NCBI GenBank assembly: GCA_935421135.1
Contig: OW285187.1
Coordinates: 10,354,001-10,418,000, forward strand
Direction: 5' to 3'
DNA from: Bugulina stolonifera
Taxonomy: Eukaryota; Bryozoa; Gymnolaemata; Cheilostomatida; Bugulidae
Length of the DNA: 64,000 nucleotides
Every line of letters starts with the position of its first letter. The stretch's first letter is position 1. This document shows positions 20,754-34,497 of this stretch, piece by piece. The notes beneath the pieces were generated by a model. That model saw only the letters and a list, made by a program, of their open reading frames with translations, was not told the origin of the DNA and made no database searches. The position numbers were made by a program, and so were the translations under genes.

Positions 20754-23700
20754 TTATGAGTTAGAGGGGTAACTGAGACCAGTCCGAGGTAGAGATGCGC
20801 TCTTTTTAGGTACACGGGGAGATGATCCTGTCGACCTAGTAAGTGAGTTGGCCCCTCTCTTCTTCAACGAGGTATCTGTTACACTTAATGTCATTCCACT
20901 ACTATAAAAACAAAAGAACATTTTGATTACACAATAACTAATCCAAAGTACATAAATATACAAGATCTACACTGAATATGAAATACACATTGTACTAGCA
21001 CATTAAACTATGCGCAAACAACCAACCAACATAAAGATACAAAACTAATGTAATATAACATTATACAGTGCCTATGGCAAAGTGAAATACAGGGAGCAGC
21101 CGTGGCTGAGTGGTTAGAATGCTGAACCTTCAAGCTGAAGGTTCCAGATTCAAATTCCGGTCACGGTGGTGTTAGGAAGAGCATCCAGCCACAATTGCTC
21201 CTGTGCCTCATATAAAAGTCCTTGGGGTCATGCAAGCCAGCATGGCTTCAAGGCAACTCCTCTACCCCTGCTAAAAATGCCATGTCATTTGGGCCTTTCT
21301 CACAGGGAGTTGGCCAGCACTGGTACCTGGCAGTGCAAGCTGCAAGGGGCTGGTCATGCCGAGGAGTATAAGCCGGTGAGTTTATGGCAAAGTGAAATAT
21401 ACCATATTATGGTTTACGGGAGAAAATATGATTGGACACCTATGACTCTTTTATAGAGGAGATAATATTTATAGTGGACAAATATTCAGAGCTAGTGCAT
21501 ATCAACTAATGGATTTCTAACAGAGGTGGACATGACATTAGTTGGGGCCCCATAGCCTACTTTATCTCCCTTGTAAAACGCATGACAGAGAACAAGAGGG
21601 AATAACTTCACACATATTTCGTTATTGATACTATATTTAGCTAGCGATGTGCGCAGAGAAGATACAGAATATAGATAAAATATGAGCAGAGAAATATAGT
21701 CTGCATGAATGTACTTATAATCATGCATATAGTACATGCATATCGCATTTTATTAGCATACTTCATAACAAGTCGGTGCTATAGCGTGTGGAATTGTCTA
21801 CTCTATGAAAAGAGAGGACAACTTTGCAATGAGAATAAGTAATAGCCAACCTAAATAGTCTTATACTTACACTCTGTAGTCAAAAGTACTAAAATCTACA
21901 GAACAACATGGGAGTGTTGTTTGTTTGCGTGGGCACAACATGTTATATCTACACTATTCCACTGCAAACACACAATATACATGTAGTGCACACTGTACAA
22001 ACTAACATACATACATCTACTTTTGGTACAATGTAAAACTAAAGTACTAACAAAGGTACATGTACACTGTTATCAAATAATTACTAAAATATAATCCGTG
22101 CTGATACCAAGGCAATGGGAGCAAACCACTATATGACTGACTGAGACACTTAGTGGAGGCGGCATGCAATCCAAGCGAATGGAAACCTCCAAATAAACAC
22201 ACAAGCGCAGTCAAAACCAACCATGACCAAACTAAGTTGAACTACATCTAGTTTCCCTCACCAGAGTTTATCAGAGAAAGAGTGAGAAATATATTGATGA
22301 GCAGCAATGAGTGAAAGGTAATAGAGTCAGCGACTGCAGTAGTGAGTGAGTAAGTAGTCAACCTAGCAGATGGTGAGTTAATGCGGCCACATACTAGTAT
22401 AATACTGACTCTGATTAAAGGGGAACTCTTTATACTTACTATATCGTATACTAGTACACTGCACTATACTAGTATACTGTGTACTCATATACTACCCAAA
22501 CTAGTAACGCTGATCCTGCTGCTACTAGAGAAGGTAAGAGAAAACAATAACAAGTAACTAGTTAGTCAGCTGACCGGTTGCAGACGTTCACAGTATAACC
22601 ATAGACGGCATGCCAATCAAATAGCATAGTGAAGTTTGAAATGTATAATGTATAATTAAAAGGAAACTCAAATATTAATTGTGAAATGGTGACAGAACAA
22701 GTGCATTTATAAACCATTCACACTGCAGTCTCAAAGATTAGTGGCGACTCTAGAATTTGTAATGAACTAAATACAAAATCACACACCTATCTAGAACGGC
22801 CGCTTGATTGCATTATTTAGACACGTAAGCTATTGCAGTTACATGTACAATAGATATACATGTATTTATTTGAATACTCATGAAATCTTCTATTGATGAT
22901 CGGGCCCAATTTGATTAATAGAATTCGAAGGGTGTCTAAATATAGCTTTCCCATTGAAACAACATCATACAGTACATGCCGAATAGCATGTATGTGGTCA
23001 CAGTTGCGATATTTCGGTCATTACACCGATTGGTTCCAAACGTCATAAACTCTGAACTGAAGTAAAAACACATCCGAGCCAGTAGCCAAAGGACAATATG
23101 GCAGAATATTTGTGAAAAAGAATGTGGTGCATAAAAGCGTATTCTACTCAACTATCAGTCATAGCCTGTGTGCTACAAGTAGCCTACCTCTTTAAGTGTA
23201 TGTATTTGTCTGGAATCAGCCCCTCCTTGCCATTATGTGCCCCTTCCCACCAGTCAGACGTCTTCTTAAAATACAGAACCAGTACATCGTCCTTCTTGAA
23301 GGAGAGTTCTTGGCTAGACCGGCCTTCAAAGTCATATGCAGCCACAGCCTCCACTATCTCAGTTTCTATAATAAATAAGTCGTTGAAGCGGTATCACAGC
23401 AGTTGTTGGTTCTGCTATATAACCATCTTAGCATCTATTTACATGTACAGTCAGCAAAAGATTTAGTAATATGCCTACTTGTCACAACAATACATCAGAC
23501 CTTTTAATAAAACTGTTTTCAGCCGCAATAATAACAGTAATAATAACAGTTAATAAAAATTGGCTTCTACAAAGTATAACAGCATCACTGATGTTTTACA
23601 TAAATATCATGCTACTATTAAAGGTAGTAGACACATATGATGTGTATTCTATTCAAGTCTAGTGTTCCCCGATATTTTAAATGCAAACTCGTCAACTATT

Positions 23701-26700
23701 AGCGAAACAAACTCCTAAGAATCTATATAGACACTGCTCAATTGCTCTGGTATTCTTACATTATGTTATTATTTTTTTATAATTATATGTATGATACATG
23801 CGATATGTTCCCAAATAGTAACATTTACAACTGTATGTATTATATATAACTATGTACCTTCATCGTCATCATCCTCATCATTGTCATCATCATAACTCTG
23901 TTCATCATCGGAATTCTCTGTATTACTGCTGTGCCTACAATCATGCATGACATCACTTCCTGCCAGTATAACATGGTATACTGGACTAACAGAATGTATT
24001 GGATGGAATAGTATGCTTGTATCAATTGACTAACAGTAGTGATATATTATGTCAACAAACTTACATAGTATCAGTAACAATACGTTCATAGAGTGGGCCA
24101 GGGGGGTCGTCTGTAGAGAATATGGCGTCCCAGTTGGTGATAATCATCTTTATTATATCGCTGACGTTATTCTGGAATATCACCTGGAAAGCACGATTTT
24201 ACAGTAGTGACAATTTCGATAACTTATATATAGATACATGTATATATCCGTTCACTTGTTTGGATTCATTAGCTTTCCTTTATACCTAGACATGACACAA
24301 GTTTAAAAGAAAAACTTTGCGAAATGCTGATAAAAACTTCATTGTCAAGAAATTAGTTCAGCTGTCCAAATGGCCGATTCGAAAGAGTTATAAAAATTAA
24401 ATTTTGAAGCAGTCTCACATAGTCATTGATCGTCCACTTTATCCTAATCACTGTTTAGTATTACTTATAATCTGTTATTTGGCACACCACTGTCAAGTAT
24501 CAAAACGTTCAATTAGATAAGGGCTGAAGGAATTGAGGTTTTTATCAAATAAGAATCATAAACCCACATACCTGGTCTTTGTCTGCAGGCACAGGTAGCA
24601 AGGCGGGACCAAAGCAGACGGCTAAGTTGAACGGGTACATGAGATTCTCATCACTGAATTGAGACAAATGACTGAGGAATGCGAAGAGATATCTCAGTAT
24701 GACGACACGGGGAGACGATAGAGTATATATTAGATTCTTTAGTTTCTCACATGGATTGTCTGCTACTCCTGCAGATAGAGCCGCACACATTGTTAGCTTT
24801 GCAAGGTTGATTATCCACATAAAAAATATTATCAATATTAAAACGCTATAATATCAAGAGGAGATAAATCTAAAGCTCTTGCAATAATATTCTGAGATGT
24901 TAAGAATAATTAAAAATTTTATGTATCTGGAGTAATTTTTTTGAAAGCAAATTTAATGATGGAAAAAATATTCAACCCGGAACACAGCATACAGCACCCA
25001 GCACACAAGTGATGTATGTAACAAAATAGGAATTTACTTACTGCTGGCCTCCACAAAATCATCAAACATGTGGGTGGGAAACATAGGTTCCGTTAACTCT
25101 CTGAAGAAGCTCTTTAGAACTGCGGCTATAGAGTTCATAGAGTTAGAATCATTTATATCAGCAAGTGGATCTTCTCCTAAAAAGATAAGACAGGTGTCAG
25201 CATCATAGATCTGAGGCTATAAGTTGGTTCAGATCTCTAACTTGTAGTTATCTCCACCTGCATTAACATCTGTCAGAAATTTGGACAACTTAACTAAAGA
25301 GTTGACGTTATTTTCATTAAGCAGACGAATCTGAGTTGAACAGTGTGTGGAACATGTGATCTTGACATGCAAGTATTAGCTGAGGTTTACACCAGGTTAC
25401 ACCGTCACAATGGCTAATCCGGTCACAAGGAAACATGTTCAGCATAAATTATCCTTCACCAAAATCAAAGTAAGCCATCCTCAGTGAAACATTGACCCAA
25501 CATAACATACAGGTGTACATCCACATTGCATAATAGAAATATAGAGCAAGTGCAGCATGAACACACGCGCTAAACACTGTACAGCCGTGTACAGCACCTG
25601 GCTACATAGTACATACCCGTGTACAGTACCTGGCTACATAGTACATACACGTGTACAGTACCTGGCTACATAGTACATACCCGTGTACAGTACCTGGCTA
25701 CATAGTACATACCCGTGTACAGTACCTGGCTACATAGTACATACCCGTGTACAGTACCTGGCTACATAGTACATACCCGTGTACAGTATCTGGCTACATA
25801 GTACATACCTTTCTCAAAGGAGGCTTTTATCTCCAGTATCTCTGCATGGAGACCAGATATTCTGAATATACCTTCGTGTCTCATACCATGTAGGTTAATA
25901 GCTCGTATACAGCTCTCCATCACCCTGGGGATAGCCTCCTTTGTTTTCTACATGTATAGCAGATCAACAACTCATAGAATACATGTGAAAAGGGAGAATG
26001 AGCGTGTTAGCCAATTCCTGTATTTGACTAGCATGGAATACAAGAAGTATAATCCAGTGGTAAACTATGAATAAGTACAGATGGCTGACAGCTAGATATC
26101 TCTTCTCTCACCTCTATATAATCGTCTATCGAACAGCCAAACACTTTGGGCTGCCCAACCAATGGGGCCTTGCCAACACGCTTGGGTCGGTTTCTTGGAG
26201 CCAATGAAGAAGGACGGGGGAGGGTCATAGTATTACCCGCAATTCTAAGATAGTCTGGTCCTAAGGCTTTTTTAAGTACCGAATACTTAGCATGCAACCT
26301 GGCAGAGGAGTTGCTATCATATAGATATTTCCGAAATTTCTGAAGTAGATATAAAACCAACAGTATCATAGTGAGCTATTAGCAGTTATCAGCTACAATT
26401 AGTCATGCACAGTATCTATCCCAGACGTAAATAAAATGTTATATAGGAAATAGTAGACAACTCAGATTAGAGACATTGAATTTTGAGATAACTACCCAAT
26501 TAATTAGACTCATTAAGAGTTGTCTTCTTATTGCAGAGATTCATAGAAAAAGCTTAGCAAAACAACAAGAGTCGTCACATGACCTATATAACCTACAGAC
26601 GTACAGATGGTGGTTATATTAACAACTGCACTGCTTCAAAACTAAAATTTATACTGTTTTGATCTACCTACCAAATCAGGCCACAAATAAACTGATATTG

Positions 26701-29700
26701 ACATGTTACCTCAAAGTAGTAAGACTCCGTCCCAAGACGTTTCTGTTTGTCTTCAGAGGAAGTTAGAGACTTGATTGGAGAGGTGGGCGTATCGGCTTTG
26801 AACGCAGACGTTACGTCGTGGCTCTGAGCATTAAGCATCTCCATTAGATTCTTGTCTGCTTCCTCTACTGATTTCCATGTCTTTAAGAAATATTATGTGA
26901 CGTATACGAGTATGTACATGTATATGGAGTAATGCACTTGTTTGTGCACTGCTGAATCTCAGACAAAGTGCTCAATGTTTACAACAGAGCTAATTAATAT
27001 TTGGTAGAATCTCACTGTTTTGTCTCTTTTATTACTATTAGTTTCATGCTATATACTAGAATGAAATATAAAGCAATCATCAGACAAAAGAGACATAATT
27101 AACTACTAATGGACAAGGACATGGTTATGGTGTTTTATATGTAGCGATTGTTTGGCTTACTGCTATATACATGTAGCTAAAGAGATTAAGACTAATCATG
27201 GTGTATCAAGTGATTCCATAGTTGAGCATGTGCTTTCTAGAGTGTCTGCACGTAGATATGAGCTCGTTTCGTTTATTTAGTGTGCCACACTAAATAAACG
27301 AAACGAGCTCATATCTACGTTTCGTTTATTTAGTGTGCCACACTAAATAAACGAAACGAGCTCATATCTACGTGCAGACACTCTAGAAAGCACATGCTCA
27401 ACTATGGAATCACTTGATACACCAAGATTAGTCTTAATCTCTTTAGCTACATGTATATAGCAGTAAGCCAAACAATCGCTACATATAAAACACCATAACC
27501 ATGTCCTTGTCCATTAGTAGTTAATTATGTCTCTTTTGTCTGATGATTGCTTTATATTTCATTCTAGTATATAGCATGAAACTAATAGTAATAAAAGAGA
27601 CAAAACAGTGAGATTCTACCAAATATGTACATGTATATATAGACATGCACTGTGTGTACAGGTATATTTATAGTAGGTCATGTATGCGTATATAGACATA
27701 CACCGTAATGTACATTGATGGATGTACCTTGACATATAATCTGTTTTAAGATGCGACTTGAAGTTGCAGATTGGAATGACACCTACCTCTTCATTCTCCA
27801 CCTTGAGTGTGGACAGTCTCTTCTGTGTACTCTGGTATCTGCTGAGCAAGTCTTCCTTCACCGACTCCTCCTCGGTAGAGACATCCATTTCTTCTCCTTT
27901 ATGGGGTAGTTTCCTTGGCGTAGCAAATATTGCACTGTAAAATGCACATTAGAACATTTTATTGATATGAATGAACATTAGCAGACGTTAGCACCAGGAG
28001 TACATGCATGTAATATTGGGTCCAAGACCATCTTAGTATTGGACTGATGACTTATATTTACATCATATGAAGCGTAAAACAAATACATTGTATTTACAAA
28101 TATGAAGGTCAAATACTTGTCTTGTGTGATCGCTATTGATTATATACTATAGACTGGGAGTGGGTTCATCCAACAAAGACTGCTTATAAATATGTCTACA
28201 TTGTTGATCTGATTTCAAATCTGTATTAATGGAGTTTGATCACCCACTAAAATTATTCCGTATATGTGCATGGTAAGGCGCTCACCTGTTGGTTTTAAAG
28301 AAGAGTTGCTTGTCTTTATTAAAGTCTATCTCCTGCACACACTTGTTTACAGAGTCCAGAGATGTCTGGTTGGATGCCCTGATGTTCTCCAAGCAGGAGA
28401 CATAGTGAAGCATGCTCCTCTGCATTGCATTGTGGTATCCAAAGTCCATGCACTACATCCAAATGTTACATAACATACATACATATACAGGTGCATACTA
28501 TCATGGAAAATAGAACTATAGGAACAAAAAACATACAGGTGTGATAGTACTTCAATATATAATATGTGCAGGTATATGAGTTTTACTGGATCTGCATTAT
28601 TATAAATATTACTGGTAGTTGATACATTATATAAAGCAACTCTTATTCAAGTCAAATAAAAGGTCACAACTTGAGAAAATGAAACTACTAATTAATTAAT
28701 CCGATAATCTCACAAAGTAGGAGATTATCTATGATAATCTGCAGAAAGTTTATATAATAAGTATAAATATAGTGAGTAGAATAAGAAGAATACTTACATC
28801 TACTATAAGAGGAAGATCTTCCTCAAAGTATTTAGTTGTGGCAGCATTTGAAGCAGCCAAAGTCAGCAGGTATTCATTTCTGGCTATTAGAGACTTTAAT
28901 TTGTGATTTGTGTGCTTCTCCCGTTTCTACAAAAAATAATATCTTAATAAAATAATATTATTTAATGTATTTGTCTGTGTTACTACTCAATAAAGCTGAG
29001 AACGTGGAGCCTATTCACATGATTAGATCATAAATTCATGTTGAACATTAGAAACATCAAATTAAAATTCAATTTAAACACTTAGTAAGTGGAAAGGTGG
29101 CATTTCACAATTTACATTAGCTGCTAGATTGCATAGCCACATTTACAGTAATAGGTATAAAATTTAACCAAATTTAGAAGACATAATTAATGTATTGCTA
29201 AAATTGGGACAACCCCAAATCATATTATAACTATTAATACACATGTAGTGTCAATCTAAGTCTATAATATGTACATTGTAGAGCATAACTCACTTTCTCC
29301 GCTTGCTTCTCCAGGTTTGTCAGCTTCTTAGAGGATTTATCTACTTGTTTCTGTAATTTGTTCTTCTGTTCTAGGACATGTTTTAACTTACTTTCTGCAT
29401 CTATGGCCTCGCCATTTGATGTGTGATATTGCTTCATTTCCTAAACATTACATAATTACATACAGGACAGAGCAGAGGCAGGTGAGAACTGCATATCTTC
29501 ATGTATCACTGAAGACAGACTAAACACAGTATTTCAATTTTTGTTCATTTCACTCAAACAGCTATCGCGATAACAACAGTATATTTACCGAAAAGAGAAA
29601 TCTCAACAAATATTTTAAATAGTATAATACAATGTCCGAACGCTTGCTTAATTGGGGACAGCTTCCATGGGAAACGAGATCCAGGAGAATGTGTAGAAAG

Positions 29701-32700
29701 ATTTATTATGGATGATTTCTATCAAAACCATTATTTATCATTTATAGGCATAGCGCCGCTAGCCTCCAGATGTGAATATGCACAAAGTGCTACATGTATT
29801 TGTAGCTGAGCTGACACAGATTACACGTACTACGGTAGATGAGATGTAAAGTAAAGTACGATTTGTTTACTAGTTCGAAGCAATTATCTGCAGGATTAAG
29901 GAGGGACAGCAGTATATAAATGTAAGTGTATGTAATTATCAGGTAGATAAACAATAATAACAGTAATAATTATAGTGACAGAGGTAATCTATGACATCAT
30001 AGCGTACTCTCAAGTCACCTAACACTCTACATTCACCATCTGCCATCTGATGCTAATCAGTGATTAGCTTGACAGTCAAGTCATCACCATAATTATGTTT
30101 ACATTCATGTTGGACCAGTTGCAAAACTAGTTCTGCAAGAGTCACTAAATGGGAACATAGGCTACATGTTTGGTCCGGGGCTCATGGCTATAGCCGAGCA
30201 CTAGCTACTAGCTACTAGCTACTAAGATTTCTCAGTCCCAAGTATTGATTTGATTGGCAAAAAAACTTTTGAAAAGTTTACCTAGAAGCACAAATATGGG
30301 CACCAGTGGATTACCAGATTTTGTATTCTAAAAGCTCCCCCATAACATAGCATAAGAATACTCCATAAAGCAGTAGTTGGCACTGGGATAATGCAGCCCC
30401 CTAGAGCAATAGTGTAACTTTAGCATTAGTGAACTGTTTAGCATACAACAGGCATAGTTCTACTGCAGTAGGACTACATATGTATCTGGTTAATTGAGGG
30501 TAATCAACACCTGGCATCACGGCACATTAGTTTATCATTTATAACACAGCTACATGTATACATACTACAACACACGTACACGTACACATACTACAACACA
30601 CGTATACATACTACAACACACGTACACGTACACATACTACAACACACGTACACATACTACAACACATGTACACATACTACAACACACGTACACATACTAC
30701 AACACATGTACACATACTACAACACACGTACACATACTACAACACACGTATACATACTACAACACACGTATACATACTACAACACACGTACACATACTAC
30801 AACACACGTACACATACTACAACACACGTACACATACACATTCTACAACATAACTACACGTACACATACTACAACACATGTACACATACTACAACACACG
30901 TACACGTACACATACTACAACATAACTACACGTACACATACTACAGCTTTTATAAACTAGTGTTACTCACTGTTTGTAATTCTCTCAACACCTTAAACAG
31001 TTCCTCATGGCTGGACACTGCAGCTTCTCTGCACTGAAATTAAATCAACATAATGATGTGATTAATCTTTCTCATTGACATATAGATACACATTAGTTTA
31101 GTATTTAGTTACAGTTGTTTTTACATGTGTATGTCCATTTAACAACCCCAAGTGGTCATAGAGAAATATTATAGTAGAGCTACATGCATATAAAACTGCA
31201 TACTTACATTTGAATACATTCGTCTATGATTATCAATGATATCCTGTAGCCTGCCCTGCATAGAGTTGGCATATATATCTGATAGTACACTGTGGTCTCT
31301 ACTCTCATGTTTAGTAACATTTACCAGGTACTGTATACATGTAGATAGAGAGTATGCCGGTACACCATCCTTCCTGAATAACACAATATCTTCATGATAA
31401 TACTACTTGTACTACACATTACAATACGCTAGTGTTGCTGTAGGTAGGAATTGTCTTCTCTTAAAACTAGAACTGAAAACAGCAGTTGGAAACTGGAAGG
31501 TCGCAATTGATTTAGAGATTGTGCCAATAAAACTTGTTTTCCAGCCACTAATTCCCGAACATACCTGTACCTCTGTCACCATTATACTCTCCATACTTTT
31601 GAACATTATATTATGGGGTTTGTAAAACCCATAGTTTTTATTTTAGTAATTATTGAGTATCAAGCTGAAGCCAGTTAAACTAAACTCACTAACTAAAAAC
31701 TTTTAAACCAGCCGGAAACAGACTGCTTTTAGTGATTTATATGCGTACAAGTATTAGAGGTAATACACCTGCCATACAGATACAGGTAAGTAATATAACA
31801 GATGATATACCAGCAATACACCAGCACAATCTGCCCACTAGCATAGCTGGTAAAGCTAAGTACCTGATTATCTTTCTAAGTGCTATTTACCTGCTTAATT
31901 AAGTATCAACCTTTGCTAATTTGCTGCATGTATTGTATGAGTACTTTGTATTTGATTATCAGACTAAAAGGTGACAACAACAAGTTTAGACTGCATTGAA
32001 TAGGCCTACTATTATTACAGATAGATTGTACATATAATAATGTATAACCCAAACAATATACATGTTGTGCTTCTACTAGCTTACTTGTGAGTTGTACATA
32101 CGGTAGCTGGAGAATGTTCATAACTGTATAACATTATTATATATCACTGAATATTATGTTATTGTGTTGGGCAATCTGTTGTTATCTGTGAGCTTGTGAC
32201 AGATATTTGGCAATCGGCCATCAGCTTGATAAGTTAGATGATAGATCAGATTATTATGATGCTGGGTGTTGGAGTTACCCGAACTCCTACTTATACATCA
32301 TGTAGCTTTAGAGTTTGTAGATCTGCCTTATTACTAGTAGCCTACAAATGTTGTAGATATGTATCTCCTACAACCCCAGCTATTATAGTGGAACAGGGAA
32401 CAGCATGTTTGGGGTTGGTTTTACTACAATAACTTCCCCTTACCAATGACTTCCTTGTCCAACTGCTCTGACTAAATAAATTGTCAAGAACTTAGGAAAT
32501 GGAGTAACTACTGAGGAGTGAGTAATTTAGTTCCAAGGAAACAATAGAAGTGACGAGAGAGAAAAATGAGACACTATTAATGTTTGAGGAAAGCACAATA
32601 TATGACAAATAGCCCCCAGAAACCTTCAAATTACAAAGTAGTTGTGAAAGACCAATATAGTTCGTGAAGTAGATATGGTACTACATGACTGCAGTTACTG

Positions 32701-34497
32701 TACTAGAGTGTATTATACCAGTATATGCTTTCACTTGTTAGCTGTACATTATATTCATAAATAAATGCTATATTAGTAGTTAGTTACACGAGTGTGTGGT
32801 TACTATTTCAATCCACATTCTCAATACTCTTTTTGGTCAGCAAATGAGTAACATGATTAGCAGTCAACCCCAGTATCACAACAATAACAGAGGTAATTAC
32901 AAGTCTTTGACATGTAATTAGATGACTGATTTGATTGGCATCACACTGCATGTAGGCTACAGGTACATGTAGGTTGTATTGTAGCTACTGACATCACACT
33001 GCATATAGGCTACAAACCAGTACTGTAAGTTGTATCTTATATTGTAGCAGTATTTAGATCTCACTTGCATGGTAATACCGCCTGTACTTTACTCCTACCC
33101 TCCCAACCCAGTGGTTATGTATAGCATAAATCTAATACATTATTATAATTTGCTACTAAAAGTGAATAAATGTAACATACTCTTTCCTGAAGTTTCATAC
33201 TGCAGTGGACTACTGTAAACAATATCCCGTACTATTATGTGTTCAACTGATATTCAATGGACATGCAATACGAATTGCATGTCTACTACAACAATGCAGT
33301 TTTAGATAATAATATTTATGACACGCAACTATTATAATGTAAAATATGTGCAAAATATATAGCGCTGACCAAAGCTAGTAGGCACATATTAGGCCCATAT
33401 AGAAATTAAATCCATGAAACATGCATCCATGATGTTATCATAACATTTATCGCTGGTAACCATATTCTATAGTATCAGCTTTCCATCAGGCCTACAACTG
33501 ACTGTTATAATATAGTATATTATCATTATTCTATAGAAATATGCAGTCAATGAACTTGGGAAATATATATTTAGAAATTACTAATATATAACTACATGTA
33601 GAGCCGACTACCTGCTCTAATCATGAGTATAAACTAACCTTTAGTCACATTACTCCATGCTTAGATCGAATGTGCTGAAGTACTTTTTGATTTTATCTAT
33701 TTGTTACGAGATGGTTGATATAGATAAGACATGGAGAGGTTAGAGCGAAGTAAGTAAAGATCAAAATTAACAAATAGATTGGCAAGGAGAATAAGGAAGT
33801 ATAACCTACTTCTTTTGGTTGTCTGTCTTCTGTTTGGATTGGAAAGAACGAGCGATTCTCTCTAGCTGTTTAGAATATTCCTGCTCTGCATCTGCCCGAC
33901 GTTTAAAGAACTCCTGAATGTCTGCTACGGCAGTGCATTGTCCTTCCACCTTGAGCTCAAGACATCGTAGCTGTTGTTCTAGCTTCAGACGCACATCTGA
34001 TAATATTTCAGACAGGAAGTCAATGGTGTAGTAGAATGAGAGTTGTAAAAAAATAGTAGTATTAGTTTTAGTTTATATCGAGCTCTTCAACAGGATGTGA
34101 ATGATGTATTTAGAGTATAAGGTGCAAGCATTACCATTGTTTCACGTACTAATTTGCATACTTAACTTCATCATAAATATTCAAATAGTTAAAATTTGAT
34201 TTAAAATCATTGATTCACAGAGTGGGTATATCGGTTATGAACATTGCATATTGCATCTGCTTTGATCTTCGTATCTTACGGACAGTATGTTTACATTTGG
34301 TAACAACTTAAGTTTGTTCGCTTAGAGTTAAAATTAGGAGAAATACACAAATCCCACGAGGCCACTAAAATACACTGATTTGTTATCTACATGACTTGCA
34401 GATAATTTTAGCTCAAAGATAGTGTTATACCTTTAATGTGTGTATCACACTCTAATTGCAACTCCCGTTCACGCTTGTGCTTCTTATCCGAGGACAT
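20754..34497 (-). CDS. srGAP-like protein: F-BAR, RhoGAP and SH3 (821 aa)
   Basis: Exons in transcript order: 34431-34497, 33810-33996, 31208-31373, 30971-31033, 29294-29440, 28798-28926, 28286-28452, 27787-27934, 26710-26880, 26112-26339, 25809-25947, 25042-25176, 24572-24768, 24065-24183, 23858-23934, 23188-23365, 20754-20901. Phases close throughout. Residues 1 to about 450 form an F-BAR domain (FFKRRADAEQEYSKQLERIA; RNEYLLTLAASNA; NKDKQLFFKTN), which bends membranes. Residues about 480-688 are a RhoGAP domain: HEGIFRISG carries the arginine finger, FFRELTEPMFP follows, and MYPFNLAVCFGP holds the conserved Asn. An acidic run and an SH3 domain follow (AYDFEGRSSQELSFKKDDV, WWEG, GLIPDKYI). 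The tail is Ser/Arg-rich and ends in TAA. It should turn off Rho-family GTPases at curved membranes. It is shorter than vertebrate srGAPs (about 1,000 aa or more). Confidence 0.93.
21073..21399 (+). mobile_element. tRNA-derived SINE with a perfect 17-bp target duplication
   Basis: The element 21090-21382 is flanked by identical copies of TATGGCAAAGTGAAATA (21073-21089 and 21383-21399). Its head resembles a class II tRNA: A box GTGGCTGAGTGG, an anticodon-like stem CTTCAAGCTGAAG, and B box AGATTCAAATTCC. A unique body of about 210 bp follows. It was inserted by L1-like retrotransposition into the last intron of the srGAP-like gene, antisense to it. The perfect flanks point to a recent insertion. 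Confidence 0.88.
25585..25808 (-). repeat. 32-bp minisatellite, seven units, each copying the splice donor
   Basis: Exactly seven 32-bp units fill 25585-25808 and end on the exon boundary of the srGAP-like gene (exon 25809-25947). On the minus strand each unit begins with GGTATGTACTATGTAGCCAG or a one-base variant, so the real donor GTATGTACTATG recurs once per unit. Confidence 0.92.
26997..27626. repeat. Large inverted repeat, 288-bp arms
   Basis: The left arm 26997-27284 is the reverse complement of the right arm 27339-27626, with one mismatch seen (27198 against 27425). The 54-bp spacer repeats the innermost part of the arms: 27286-27319 duplicates the right arm's inner end and 27320-27337 the left arm's. 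The middle is therefore two nested hairpins, centred on 27285 and 27338. The structure lies in an intron of the srGAP-like gene and encodes nothing. A fold-back DNA element, a hairpin-mediated duplication or an assembly artefact are all possible. Confidence 0.93.
30552..30950 (-). repeat. 20-bp minisatellite in a srGAP intron
   Basis: About 20 variable copies of CACACGTACACATACTACAA, with some units lengthened by extra GTACAC. The array ends about 20 bp from the splice donor of the exon 30971-31033. Confidence 0.9.

Noticed and set aside
21090..21165. Functional tRNA gene
   Set aside because: The tRNA-like head lacks a closed acceptor stem and is part of a ~293-bp element with target duplications, so it is a SINE.
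25585..25808. CRISPR-like array
   Set aside because: The units are contiguous without spacers and the locus is an animal intron.
30554..31037. Long overlapping open frames rich in His-Thr-Tyr
   Set aside because: They are translations of the 20-bp minisatellite in a srGAP intron, not genes.
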